Assembly (NCBI RefSeq): GCF_001612555.1
Contig: NZ_CP015110.1
Location: 682,001-746,000 of the forward strand
DNA: 64,000 nucleotides
Reading direction: 5' to 3'
DNA from: Acinetobacter sp. TGL-Y2
GTDB taxonomy: Bacteria > Pseudomonadota > Gammaproteobacteria > Pseudomonadales > Moraxellaceae
The notes beneath the pieces are model-generated. The model worked only from the letters and a program-made list of their open reading frames with translations. It had not been told where the DNA came from and made no database searches. Shown here one piece after another: positions 51,863-59,788 of the stretch (the stretch's first letter is position 1; each line of letters starts with the position of its first letter). The position numbers and the translations under genes are program-made.

Positions 51863-51919
51863 TGTGGATAACTTTGTGGTTAACTGGGTGGATATCTGTG
51901 TTGATAACACTAGGGATAA
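51863..51919 (+). repeat. DnaA-box-like array with a 12-bp period
   Basis: Five 9-mers begin exactly 12 bp apart (51863, 51875, 51887, 51899, 51911): TGTGGATAA (perfect DnaA box, reverse strand TTATCCACA), TGTGGTTAA (1 change), GGTGGATAT (2), TGTTGATAA (1), TAGGGATAA (2). All have the same orientation. It lies 28 bp after rpe. The function is not known; DnaA binding is an inference from the sequence. Confidence 0.6.
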
Positions 51920-52308
51920 GTCGATTATTCTTTAATCACTTAGATAGCAATGGTTTATAATTTAGACATAATTTGTATAAAAAGAATCCAATTGGGTTCT
52001 TTTTATATATCTAAGCTACATTGTTCTATAAGGCTGTACTTCACTTTAAGGTCAAATCTAGATTGCTACCATGCTGTATAAAAAATAACTAAAATGTTTA
52101 ACTGGACGTGGAAAAATTAGAATTGTGCAATTGCTTTTAAATTCAAATCTTTGTGTATAACGGTAATGAAATAAACATTAAAAGTAATGATTCTGATTAA
52201 ATAAATATCGAGATTCAAAGTGACTTAAAAAGTAGCCTCTGTTTTAAAACGGATCGATCTGCAAGGTCTTTCTGAACATGATGAATCATGTCTGGATATA
52301 GCGGCTGT
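51920..52308. other. Intergenic stretch between DnaA-box array and riboswitch promoter
   Basis: About 390 bp, AT-rich. It holds a bidirectional terminator-like hairpin (separate entry) and then roughly 300 bp in which I see no gene or repeat. Confidence 0.5.
51978..52003. terminator. Terminator downstream of rpe
   Basis: AAAAAGAATCC / GGGTTCTTTTT stem (one T-G pair) with an AATT loop; U-rich in both directions. About 145 bp past rpe. Confidence 0.7.
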
Positions 52309-52336
52309 TTGAAAATCAGTCAATTGTGGTTATAAT
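52309..52336 (+). promoter_or_regulatory. Promoter of the guanidine riboswitch transcript
   Basis: TTGAAA (52309-52314), 16 bp, perfect TATAAT (52331-52336). Transcription would start near 52343, just ahead of the first riboswitch hairpin. Confidence 0.75.
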
Positions 52337-52351
52337 TGAATCTATCAAAAG

Positions 52352-52422
52352 AGGGGGAACGACCTCCCTTGCGTTGCTGACATCCGTTTGCAAAGCAAGA
52401 AAAAACGTCAGGACGACCTGAC
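52352..52422 (+). ncRNA. Guanidine-II riboswitch (mini-ykkC)
   Basis: Two hairpins, each with an ACGA loop: P1 52352-52369 (AGGGGG / CTCCCT, loop ACGA at 52359-52362 closed by an A-C mismatch) and P2 52407-52422 (GTCAGG-ACGA-CCTGAC, perfect). ACGR tetraloops on paired stems in front of a Gdx/SugE gene define the mini-ykkC class, in which guanidinium joins the two loops by a kissing contact. The linker is 37 nt. Downstream CTAACT (52422-52427) can pair with AGTTGG (52434-52439), part of the gdx ribosome site, so translational control is likely. Confidence 0.85.
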
Positions 52423-52449
52423 TAACTTTATTTAGTTGGAGCGCCGATC

Positions 52450-52767
52450 ATGGCTTGGATCATCCTTTTATGTGCAGGTCTTTTTGAAATTGTCTGGGCA
52501 TATTCAATGAAAATGTCTGAAGGTTTCAGCAAACTCACACCCAGTATTATCACCTTATTTTTCATGATTTTAAGTTTCGCCTTACTGGCTAGCGCCATGA
52601 AGAGCTTACCTTTAGGAACGGCTTATACCATTTGGACGGGAATTGGTGCGGTCGGCTCCTTTGTCGTTGGGATCTTTATCTTGGGTGAGCCTGCATCTGC
52701 ACTGCGGTTGTTCGCGGCAGCACTGATCCTAACGGGCCTTATTCTCATGAAACTTTCATCAACTTAA
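52450..52767 (+). CDS. gdx: Gdx/SugE-type SMR guanidinium exporter, copy 1
   Basis: A 105-residue four-helix small multidrug resistance protein. The membrane Glu13 (GLFEIVWAY) is the proton/substrate site; KMSEGFSKLTPSIIT and AYTIWTGIGAVGSF are typical of the Gdx (SugE) branch, which exports guanidinium rather than quaternary drugs. It works as an antiparallel dimer in the inner membrane. It lies directly behind a guanidine-II riboswitch, with GGAG in front of the ATG. The next gene is a close copy. Confidence 0.92.
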   Translation: MAWIILLCAGLFEIVWAYSMKMSEGFSKLTPSIITLFFMILSFALLASAMKSLPLGTAYTIWTGIGAVGSFVVGIFILGEPASALRLFAAALILTGLILMKLSST

Positions 52768-52841
52768 GCAAAAAATGTCCACATTTGATTTAATGTGGGC
52801 GTTGTTGTGTTTATCTTTATTGTCACTTGTAGGAGCTGTAT

Positions 52842-53156
52842 ATGGCGTGGATGGCATTATTACTGGCGGGCATATTTGAAATTGTTTGGGCATATTCGAT
52901 GAAAATGTCTGAAGGCTTTAGCAAATTGACCCCCAGCATCATTACGCTGATTTTTATGATCTTAAGCTTTGTTCTATTGGCGTATGCAATGCGAACTTTA
53001 CCCTTAGGCACAGCATATACGATTTGGACAGGGATAGGCGCAGTTGGCTCGTTTCTGCTTGGGATCTTTATTTTGGGTGAGCCTGCATCTGCCATGCGGA
53101 TGCTGGCTGCAGTGCTGATTATTTCGGGTTTGGTATTAATGAAAATATCTTCGTAA
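52842..53156 (+). CDS. Gdx/SugE-type SMR protein, copy 2
   Basis: A 104-residue protein, similar to copy 1 over its whole length (shared EIVWAYSMKMSEGFSKLTPS and AYTIWTGIGAVGSF), with differences mostly in hydrophobic positions and the C-terminal helix. Glu13 is kept. No second riboswitch lies in the 74-bp gap, which has only a CCACATT/AATGTGG hairpin without a T-run. It may form a heterodimer with copy 1 or be a second homodimeric exporter under the same riboswitch. Good ribosome site (GGAG). Confidence 0.9.
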   Translation: MAWMALLLAGIFEIVWAYSMKMSEGFSKLTPSIITLIFMILSFVLLAYAMRTLPLGTAYTIWTGIGAVGSFLLGIFILGEPASAMRMLAAVLIISGLVLMKISS

Positions 53157-53175
53157 TTTTTATGGATCATCACGT

Positions 53176-53694
53176 ATGAGAAATTTGAAATCGAAAGAAC
53201 ATTTGGCTTTAGCGTTGGCTTTTTCAGAGATGGACTCGCCAGTAGGTCAGATAAAATTGGTGGCGCATGCGCATGCTTTGGTTGCCGTCTTATGGCAAAA
53301 TGAAAAACTGAATCGCGTGATTTTACCTGATCTGGTACAGGATGATTCACATCCAATATTATTGATGGCCAAGCAGCAATTAAACGAATATTTTAAAGCT
53401 CAGCGTAAGGCATTTGATGTTCCTTTGGACGCTCAAGGCACACTATTTCAAAGACAAGTCTGGCAAGCCTTACTCACGATTCCATTTGGCGAAACACGTA
53501 CTTATCAAGACATTGCCGTTCAGATTGGCAATCCGAAGGCAGTACGCGCTGTAGGTGCTGCCAATGCTCGAAATCCGATTTCGATCATTGCGCCCTGTCA
53601 TCGGGTGATCGGTTCAAACGGTGGTCTAGTGGGTTTTGCAGGAGGACTTGAGAACAAGAAAATTTTATTGAATCTTGAGTCTCTCAAGTTTTAA
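53176..53694 (+). CDS. ogt: Methylated-DNA-protein-cysteine S-methyltransferase Ogt
   Basis: A 172-residue suicide protein repairing O6-methylguanine. The acceptor Cys is in IIAPCHRVIGSNGGLVGFAGGL, and the helix-turn-helix stretch LLTIPFGETRTYQDIA with RAVGAANARNPI is complete. No AdaA domain, so it is Ogt-like and not the Ada regulator. The first 17 residues are weakly conserved; a later start is possible. 20 bp after the second SMR gene. Confidence 0.92.
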   Translation: MRNLKSKEHLALALAFSEMDSPVGQIKLVAHAHALVAVLWQNEKLNRVILPDLVQDDSHPILLMAKQQLNEYFKAQRKAFDVPLDAQGTLFQRQVWQALLTIPFGETRTYQDIAVQIGNPKAVRAVGAANARNPISIIAPCHRVIGSNGGLVGFAGGLENKKILLNLESLKF

Positions 53695-53740
53695 ATAACG
53701 TGTAAGTGCTATTCATCATTAAAAAGTAGACATAAATAAA

Positions 53741-54403
53741 ATGGAAAATATGCCTAATCAACTATTGAGTACACTCTTTTCAAACCTTTGGTGGGTGGTT
53801 TTGATTTTCATCGGCATTGGATTACTGCAATTTTTTAAGCCGTATTTAAAAGGAAAATTTGGTGAACTTGCAGTTAGCACACACGTTAAATTGTATTTAA
53901 CAGATGATTATATTTTATTGAATGATTGTACTTTGCCAGATGATCGTGCGGGAACCACGCAAATTGATCATATCCTGATTAGTCCTTATGGTATTTTTGT
54001 GATTGAAACCAAAAACTATAAAGGCTGGATTTTTGGTGGGGAGCGTCAGAAAAGTTGGACACAACAGCTTTATAAAAAACGCTATAAGTTTCAAAACCCA
54101 CTGCATCAAAACTATAAACATGAAAAGGTGCTGCGTACTGTCCTAGAAGACTTGGTCGATATTAAGCATATTCATTCAGTAATCGTATTTATGCCGGATT
54201 GTGAGTTTAAAACAGAGATGCCTGCCAAGGTCTTTAAAGGCGCAAGTTGGGTGGATTACGTCAAAGGCTTTGATACAGAAGTCATTAGCCGAATGAGAAT
54301 GCAACGTATTCGACTACGTATCGAAAAAGAAGTGCTGGAGAAGTCATGGAAAACAGATCGCATTCATATTGAAAACCTCAAAAAGCGTAAAGAAATTTCT
54401 TAA
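53741..54403 (+). CDS. NERD-domain membrane-anchored protein
   Basis: A 220-residue protein: one N-terminal transmembrane helix (about 15-34), then a NERD domain (nuclease-related, PD-(D/E)XK-like core). Visible core: FGELAVSTHVKLYL, TTQIDHILISPYGIFVIETKNYKGWIFG, in which the IDHIL Asp and ETK triad are the possible metal-binding residues, and NPLHQNYKHEKVL. C-terminal basic helices (RMRMQRIRLRIEKEVLEKS). Whether it cuts nucleic acid is not known. Confidence 0.85.
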   Translation: MENMPNQLLSTLFSNLWWVVLIFIGIGLLQFFKPYLKGKFGELAVSTHVKLYLTDDYILLNDCTLPDDRAGTTQIDHILISPYGIFVIETKNYKGWIFGGERQKSWTQQLYKKRYKFQNPLHQNYKHEKVLRTVLEDLVDIKHIHSVIVFMPDCEFKTEMPAKVFKGASWVDYVKGFDTEVISRMRMQRIRLRIEKEVLEKSWKTDRIHIENLKKRKEIS

Positions 54404-54423
54404 AAAATTTTGCACAGATTAAA

Positions 54424-54450
54424 AAAAGCCCTGAATCAATCAGGGCTTTT
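54424..54450. terminator. Bidirectional terminator NERD / thiD
   Basis: AAAGCCCTGA / TCAGGGCTTT stem with a 5-nt loop, between convergent genes; U-rich in both directions. Confidence 0.85.
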
Positions 54451-54452
54451 AC

Positions 54453-55235
<783 letters not shown>

Positions 55236-55318
55236 TCACAATTTTGCGTTAGTATAAGCAACTTTGAGCGAAGTCTCGATATTAATTCGATAGAAAATAA
55301 AAGGGAAAGGGCTAGGCT

Positions 55319-55966
55319 GTGATTAAGAACATATTAATCGATCTCGATGGGACGTTAACTGACCCCAAAGTGGGGATCACCACCTCTGCACGTTATGGTT
55401 TAAATAAGGTAGGTCATCCGATTCCTGAATCTGAAAATATAGATTGGATTATTGGTCCACCGCTCAAAGCATCCCTAGCCAAATTGCTCAATGTGGAAGT
55501 GACTGACGTTTTAGCAGAGCAAGCGCTGCTTGGATATCGTGAACGTTTTGCGGTGACTGGTTTGTTTGAAAATCATGTATTTGAAGATGTGAAAGAAACG
55601 CTCGAAGCGCTTAAAAATCAAGGCTATCGTTTATTTTTAGCGACGGCAAAACCTGAAGTCTATGCACGTCAAATTTTGGATCATTTCAACTTACTTGAAT
55701 ATTTTGAATATCCTTATGGGAGTGAATTAAACGGTGATCGAACCAATAAAGGCGATTTGATTGCGTATATTTTGGAAAAAGAACAGCTTGAATCTGACGA
55801 GTGCTTAATGGTTGGTGACCGTGAACATGATATTTTCGGGGCACGCCGTCATGATATAGAAACCATTGCCGTTGAATATGGTTATGGTTCGGATGCAGAG
55901 CTCACAGCAGCTCAGCCAAAAGCACGAATTACCAAATTTTCAGATTTGCTGCAACATCTGGGTTAA
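55319..55966 (+). CDS. HAD-family phosphatase (phosphoglycolate phosphatase-like)
   Basis: A 215-residue HAD hydrolase with the nucleophile Asp in LIDLDGTLTDPKVGI, a C1 cap, motif II Thr in LFLATAKPEVYA, and motif III Lys/Asp in RTNKGDLIAYIL plus CLMVGDREHDIFGAR. Similar to Gph/PpaX-type and to YqaB-like enzymes; the substrate is open. GTG start at 55319 after AGG. It converges on the Lrp gene through a long palindromic terminator. Confidence 0.88.
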   Translation: MIKNILIDLDGTLTDPKVGITTSARYGLNKVGHPIPESENIDWIIGPPLKASLAKLLNVEVTDVLAEQALLGYRERFAVTGLFENHVFEDVKETLEALKNQGYRLFLATAKPEVYARQILDHFNLLEYFEYPYGSELNGDRTNKGDLIAYILEKEQLESDECLMVGDREHDIFGARRHDIETIAVEYGYGSDAELTAAQPKARITKFSDLLQHLG

Positions 55967-55975
55967 GTGATACTT

Positions 55976-56010
55976 AATGAGCTGCTTAAATTTAAGTAGC
56001 TCATTTTCTT
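55976..56010. terminator. Long palindromic terminator between HAD and lrp
   Basis: AATGAGCT-G-CTTAAA / TTTAAG-T-AGCTCATT, a near-perfect 30-bp palindrome with a single G-T pair, followed by TTTTCTTC. Confidence 0.8.
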
Positions 56011-56044
56011 CTAAAAAGACCATTCAAAATTGGATAAAAGTGGT

Positions 56045-56512
56045 TTATTGCAAATCGAGATATAAGGTTTCTTTGACTTCTTCCATCACGATATAACTGT
56101 GGGAAGACGCAGATGAAGGGAGTTTTTTCAATAAATCTCCAAGCAAGCGTCGGTAAGCACTCATTTCTTTTAAGCGAGCTTTCACCAAATAATCAAATTC
56201 GCCTGAGATGAGATGACACTCCAAAACCTCAGGAATTTCGACTAAATCACGGGCAACCTGATCAAAGACATCCCCGGATTTGGCCGATAATTTAATTTCT
56301 AAAAATACCAATAAATTTCGATCGACCAGCTCAGGGTTTAAGCGGGCGTAATAGCCCATGATAATGCCATCACGTTCTAAACGTTTCACCCGTTCAGAGC
56401 AGGGAGTGGTGGACAAATTGACCCGAGCCGCCAATTCACTAATCGCAATACGTCCATCTGTTTGCAGGATATTTAAAATTTGATGATCAATACGGTCTAA
56501 TTTACGCACCAT
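56045..56512 (-). CDS. Lrp/AsnC-family regulator, probably of dadA
   Basis: A 155-residue DNA-binding protein. N-terminal helix-turn-helix (KLDRIDHQILNILQTDGRIAI, LAARVNLSTTPCSERVKRL) and a C-terminal RAM ligand domain (VLECHLISGEFDYLVKARLKEM). It is close to Lrp rather than AsnC by length. It is divergent from dadA, 135 bp apart, with an inverted TTACCTAG/CTAGGTAA pair between them. Role as the alanine-responsive activator of the dad genes is inferred from position; it could be the global Lrp. Confidence 0.88.
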   Translation of the reverse strand: MVRKLDRIDHQILNILQTDGRIAISELAARVNLSTTPCSERVKRLERDGIIMGYYARLNPELVDRNLLVFLEIKLSAKSGDVFDQVARDLVEIPEVLECHLISGEFDYLVKARLKEMSAYRRLLGDLLKKLPSSASSHSYIVMEEVKETLYLDLQ

Positions 56513-56555
56513 TATTTTCCTTTTTTTGGATTTTTTTCAGGAGAAATCTATAGAA

Positions 56556-56618
56556 TTACCTAGATTATAGCTATTAAAACAGTGAAAAAAACTATTGAAC
56601 TGAAAATATACTAGGTAA
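56556..56618 (+). promoter_or_regulatory. Putative Lrp operator pair and dadA promoter
   Basis: TTACCTAG (56556-56563) and CTAGGTAA (56611-56618) are inverted copies 47 bp apart, with a TATACT -10 candidate at 56607-56612 overlapping the right one. No good -35 is seen, which suits an activator-dependent promoter. Confidence 0.5.
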
Positions 56619-56647
56619 ATAAACTATAGGTGTTCGAGGGACTGAAT

Positions 56648-57907
56648 ATGCGCGTAATCGTATTGGGTAGTGGTGTTATTGGAGTGGCAAGTGCGTACTA
56701 CCTCGCACAACAAGGTGCAACGGTTACCGTATTGGACCGTCAAGCGGGTCCTGCTGAAGAAACCAGTTTTGGTAATGCAGGTCAAATCTCGCCGGGTTAT
56801 TCAACGCCGTGGGCAGCACCGGGCATACCTTTTAAAGCAGTGAAATGGATGTTTCAGCATCATGCGCCTTTGGCCATTAATATGGACGGTAGCATGTGGC
56901 AGTTACAGTGGATGGCACAAATGCTAAAAAACTGTAATTCGAATAGCTATGCGATTAACAAAGAACGTATGACACGTGTGGCTGAATACAGCCGTGATTG
57001 TTTACGTGAGCTGCGTAAAGAAACAGGCATCAGCTATGAAAACCGCTCAAAAGGGACTTTACAAGTATTTCGTAATGAGGCCCAACTCGATGCGGTACAA
57101 CGTGATATTCAAGTGCTCAAAGAATGTGGTGTAGAGCATCAACTCTTACTCAAAGATGACTTAGCCAAAGTTGAACCTGCGCTCGAGTTCGCCAAAGATA
57201 AATTGGTCGGTGGATTACATTTGCCGAATGATGAAACGGGTGATTGTTATATGTTCACCAATGCTTTAGCGAACATCGCAAAAGAGATGGGTGTAGACTT
57301 TAAATTCAACCAAAATGTTGAAAAATTAGTGCTTGAAGGCGATGAAATTAAAGGCGTTGTGGTCAATGGTAAAGTCTTGACCGCAGATCGCTATGTTTTG
57401 GCATTTGGTAGTTATTCACGTGATTTCTTAAAACCACTGAACTTAGATTTGCCTGTCTATCCTGTGAAAGGTTACTCGCTCACTATTCCAATTGTAGATG
57501 CTGCCTTTGCACCGCAGTCTACAGTTTTGGATGAAACCTACAAGATTGCGATTACCCGTTTTGATCAACGGATTCGTGTCGGTGGTATGGCAGAACTCAG
57601 TGGTTTTAACCATGGTTTAAATATGGACCGCCGTGCAACTTTAGAAATGGTCACCCAAGATCTATTCCCAGGCGGTGATATGCAACAAGCCAGCTTCTGG
57701 ACAGGTCTACGTCCGATGACCCCGGACAGTACGCCAATTATTGGTGCAACGCGTTTTAGTAATTTGTTCTTAAATACCGGTCATGGCACGTTGGGTTGGA
57801 CCATGGCATGCGGTTCAGGCAAATTGATCAGTGATTTGGTGATGAACCATAAAACCGATATCAATACCGAAGGTTTATCCATTCAGCGTTATCCGAATGC
57901 CGCATAA
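56648..57907 (+). CDS. dadA: D-amino acid dehydrogenase DadA
   Basis: A 419-residue FAD enzyme that deaminates D-alanine (and other D-amino acids) to keto acids and passes electrons to the membrane quinone pool. The dinucleotide fold is in [43 protein letters not shown] is DadA-specific, and the C-terminal FAD contact is [19 protein letters not shown]. The ATG at 56648 has GAGGGA 7 bp upstream; 56630 is a longer in-frame start, less fitting. Head of the alanine cluster. Confidence 0.95.
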   Translation: MRVIVLGSGVIGVASAYYLAQQGATVTVLDRQAGPAEETSFGNAGQISPGYSTPWAAPGIPFKAVKWMFQHHAPLAINMDGSMWQLQWMAQMLKNCNSNSYAINKERMTRVAEYSRDCLRELRKETGISYENRSKGTLQVFRNEAQLDAVQRDIQVLKECGVEHQLLLKDDLAKVEPALEFAKDKLVGGLHLPNDETGDCYMFTNALANIAKEMGVDFKFNQNVEKLVLEGDEIKGVVVNGKVLTADRYVLAFGSYSRDFLKPLNLDLPVYPVKGYSLTIPIVDAAFAPQSTVLDETYKIAITRFDQRIRVGGMAELSGFNHGLNMDRRATLEMVTQDLFPGGDMQQASFWTGLRPMTPDSTPIIGATRFSNLFLNTGHGTLGWTMACGSGKLISDLVMNHKTDINTEGLSIQRYPNAA

Positions 57908-57920
57908 AGCCAAAGTTGTG

Positions 57921-57960
57921 AGGTGCATTTTGAATGAATCAAAGCGCACCTATTTTATTT
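57921..57960 (+). terminator. Possible terminator after dadA
   Basis: AGGTGC / GCACCT stem with a long loop followed by TATTTTATTTTTT. Could attenuate transcription into the racemase gene. Confidence 0.45.
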
Positions 57961-58060
57961 TTTAATATGATTGAAAAATAACAAAGCTGAACCACATCGT
58001 TAAACCAACAAAGCTGATTCAATAAAAATGATTCAGGATAGTTAATTCAAGGATGAATAT

Positions 58061-59185
58061 ATGTCTCGCCCCATTACTGCAATCATCCACTCAAACGCAT
58101 TAAGCTATAATTTATCGGTGGCGCGTCAAGCAACGCCTGATCGTGAGGTTTTTGCAGTGGTCAAAGCCAATGCCTATGGACACGGGATTGAACGGGTATT
58201 TGAGGCATTTCAATCTGCCGATGGTTTTGCATTATTAGATATTGCAGAAGCACGTCGACTACGAGATTTGGGCTGGACAGGCAAAATTTTGTTGCTCGAA
58301 GGTTTATTTCAGGCGGATGAGTTAGAAGCGTGTTCTGAGTTACAGCTCGATTTTACCGTTCACAACGATGCTCAAATTGAATGGTTAGACGCATTTTCTC
58401 AGCGCAATGCATCCATGTCTTCATCATTTCATGTGTTTTTAAAAATGAACAGCGGTATGAACCGTTTGGGGTTTCGCCCTGAAGCCTATCGCGCTGCATG
58501 GCATCGACTCTCGACTATTTCATGCGTTGAATCCATTACTCATATGACCCATTTTTCTGATGCTGATGGTGAGCGCTTAGGCGAGTCGGGTGTGGATTAT
58601 CAAGTCAAAACCTTTGAGTCAACCATTGCTGGACTTACAGGTACACGCTCGATTAGCAACAGTGCCGCAATACTCAGATATCAAACTCAGTTAAACTCTG
58701 ATTATGTACGTAGTGGTATTATGCTCTACGGCAGCTCTCCAGATTATCCAGCACATACTATTCAAGATTGGGGGCTTCAGCCTACCATGTCGCTTCGCAG
58801 TGAAATTATTGCCATTCAACAGATCGAGGCTGAACAAAGTGTAGGCTATGGTTCACGCTTTGTGGCTCAGCACCCCATGCGTATAGGTGTGGTGGCGTGC
58901 GGTTATGCAGACGGTTATCAGCGCACAACCCAAACAGGCACACCCGTGTTAGTCGATTCACAAAAAACCCAAATATTGGGTCGCGTTAGTATGGATATGC
59001 TAACAGTGGATTTAACCCATTTACCAGATGTTCATATTGGCAGTGAAGTGGTGCTGTGGGGGCAGTCGTCTCAAGGCGTTGTATTGCCCGTAGATGAGGT
59101 CGCAGCAGGTTCAGGAACGGTGGGTTATGAGTTGATGTGCGGTGTCACGGCACGGGTAGCGTTTCAAATCGAGCAATCAACTTAG
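58061..59185 (+). CDS. dadX: Alanine racemase (catabolic, DadX-like)
   Basis: A 374-residue PLP-dependent racemase. The PLP Lys is in VVKANAYGHG, the second catalytic base Tyr in VGYGSRF, and the PLP-phosphate stretches are SNSAAIL and VACGYADGYQR; RVSMDMLTVDLT is also typical. It converts L-alanine to D-alanine for DadA. The dadA-dadX neighbourhood points to the catabolic form, but the sequence cannot exclude the biosynthetic Alr, and the window holds no second racemase. Confidence 0.93.
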   Translation: MSRPITAIIHSNALSYNLSVARQATPDREVFAVVKANAYGHGIERVFEAFQSADGFALLDIAEARRLRDLGWTGKILLLEGLFQADELEACSELQLDFTVHNDAQIEWLDAFSQRNASMSSSFHVFLKMNSGMNRLGFRPEAYRAAWHRLSTISCVESITHMTHFSDADGERLGESGVDYQVKTFESTIAGLTGTRSISNSAAILRYQTQLNSDYVRSGIMLYGSSPDYPAHTIQDWGLQPTMSLRSEIIAIQQIEAEQSVGYGSRFVAQHPMRIGVVACGYADGYQRTTQTGTPVLVDSQKTQILGRVSMDMLTVDLTHLPDVHIGSEVVLWGQSSQGVVLPVDEVAAGSGTVGYELMCGVTARVAFQIEQST

Positions 59186-59282
59186 AACATGAAGAAAAGA
59201 GTCTGTTTCGGAATTGAATTTCAAAACGAATTTAAATCACTAAACAGTTACACCCCACTTAATACAATATAAGGAAATGCAT

Positions 59283-59642
59283 ATGTCACATGCAGATATT
59301 GAAAAGATCAACAGCACCGCAGTCATGAGCGCGGTGACAGTATTTAATAAAACCGTTTATTTATCAGGGCAGGTGCCAAAGCTCACTGAAAATGATATTG
59401 AACTACAAACCAAAGATGTACTTGCCACCATTGATGCTTTATTGGCACAAGCGGGGACAGATAAATCTCGACTACTCTCCGCGCAGCTGTTTGTAAAAAA
59501 CTTGGATGATTTCCAAAAAGTAAATGCGCTTTGGATCGAGTGGATGCAAGGCTGCGTTCCGCCATCTCGTGCAACCATTCAAGCCGATTTGGTCAATCCA
59601 GCATGGCTGATTGAAATTGCAGTGATTGCGGCACAAGAATAA
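59283..59642 (+). CDS. RidA-family enamine/imine deaminase
   Basis: A 119-residue Rid protein. Members hydrolyse the reactive enamine/imine intermediates of amino-acid catabolism; here the source would be DadA or PLP enzymes. Seen: VYLSGQVP, a helix with DVLATIDALLAQAG, and the C-terminal PPSRATIQADLVNPAWLIEIAVIA, which holds the substrate-carboxylate Arg (SRA) of active RidA. ATG at 59283 with AAGGA 7 bp before. Lies between dadX and cycA. Confidence 0.9.
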   Translation: MSHADIEKINSTAVMSAVTVFNKTVYLSGQVPKLTENDIELQTKDVLATIDALLAQAGTDKSRLLSAQLFVKNLDDFQKVNALWIEWMQGCVPPSRATIQADLVNPAWLIEIAVIAAQE

Positions 59643-59723
59643 TTTTATATTAGACGAAAAGACGATGAACACCTGAACAGTAAACAGTATAAATTTGTTT
59701 ATAATTCACGTATTCAACCGTGT

Positions 59724-59749
59724 TGATCAGGGAGAGGAATCCCTGATCA
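59724..59749 (+). promoter_or_regulatory. Perfect 10-bp inverted repeat before cycA
   Basis: TGATCAGGGA (59724-59733) and TCCCTGATCA (59740-59749) around a 6-nt spacer, 40 bp before the cycA ATG. No T-run follows, so it is more likely an operator or leader hairpin than a terminator. Confidence 0.55.
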
Positions 59750-59788
59750 CTGCTTAGTAGTTTTCAATGCTTTAAAAGGAAGTTGAAA

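Noticed and set aside
51836..52449. Chromosomal origin oriC at the DnaA-box-like array
   Set aside because: No dnaA, dnaN, rpmH or gyrB nearby and no clear AT-rich unwinding tract next to the boxes; the array is kept as an open finding instead.
52768..52841. A second mini-ykkC switch between the two gdx genes
   Set aside because: The hairpin there (CCACATT/AATGTGG) has no ACGR loop and is single.
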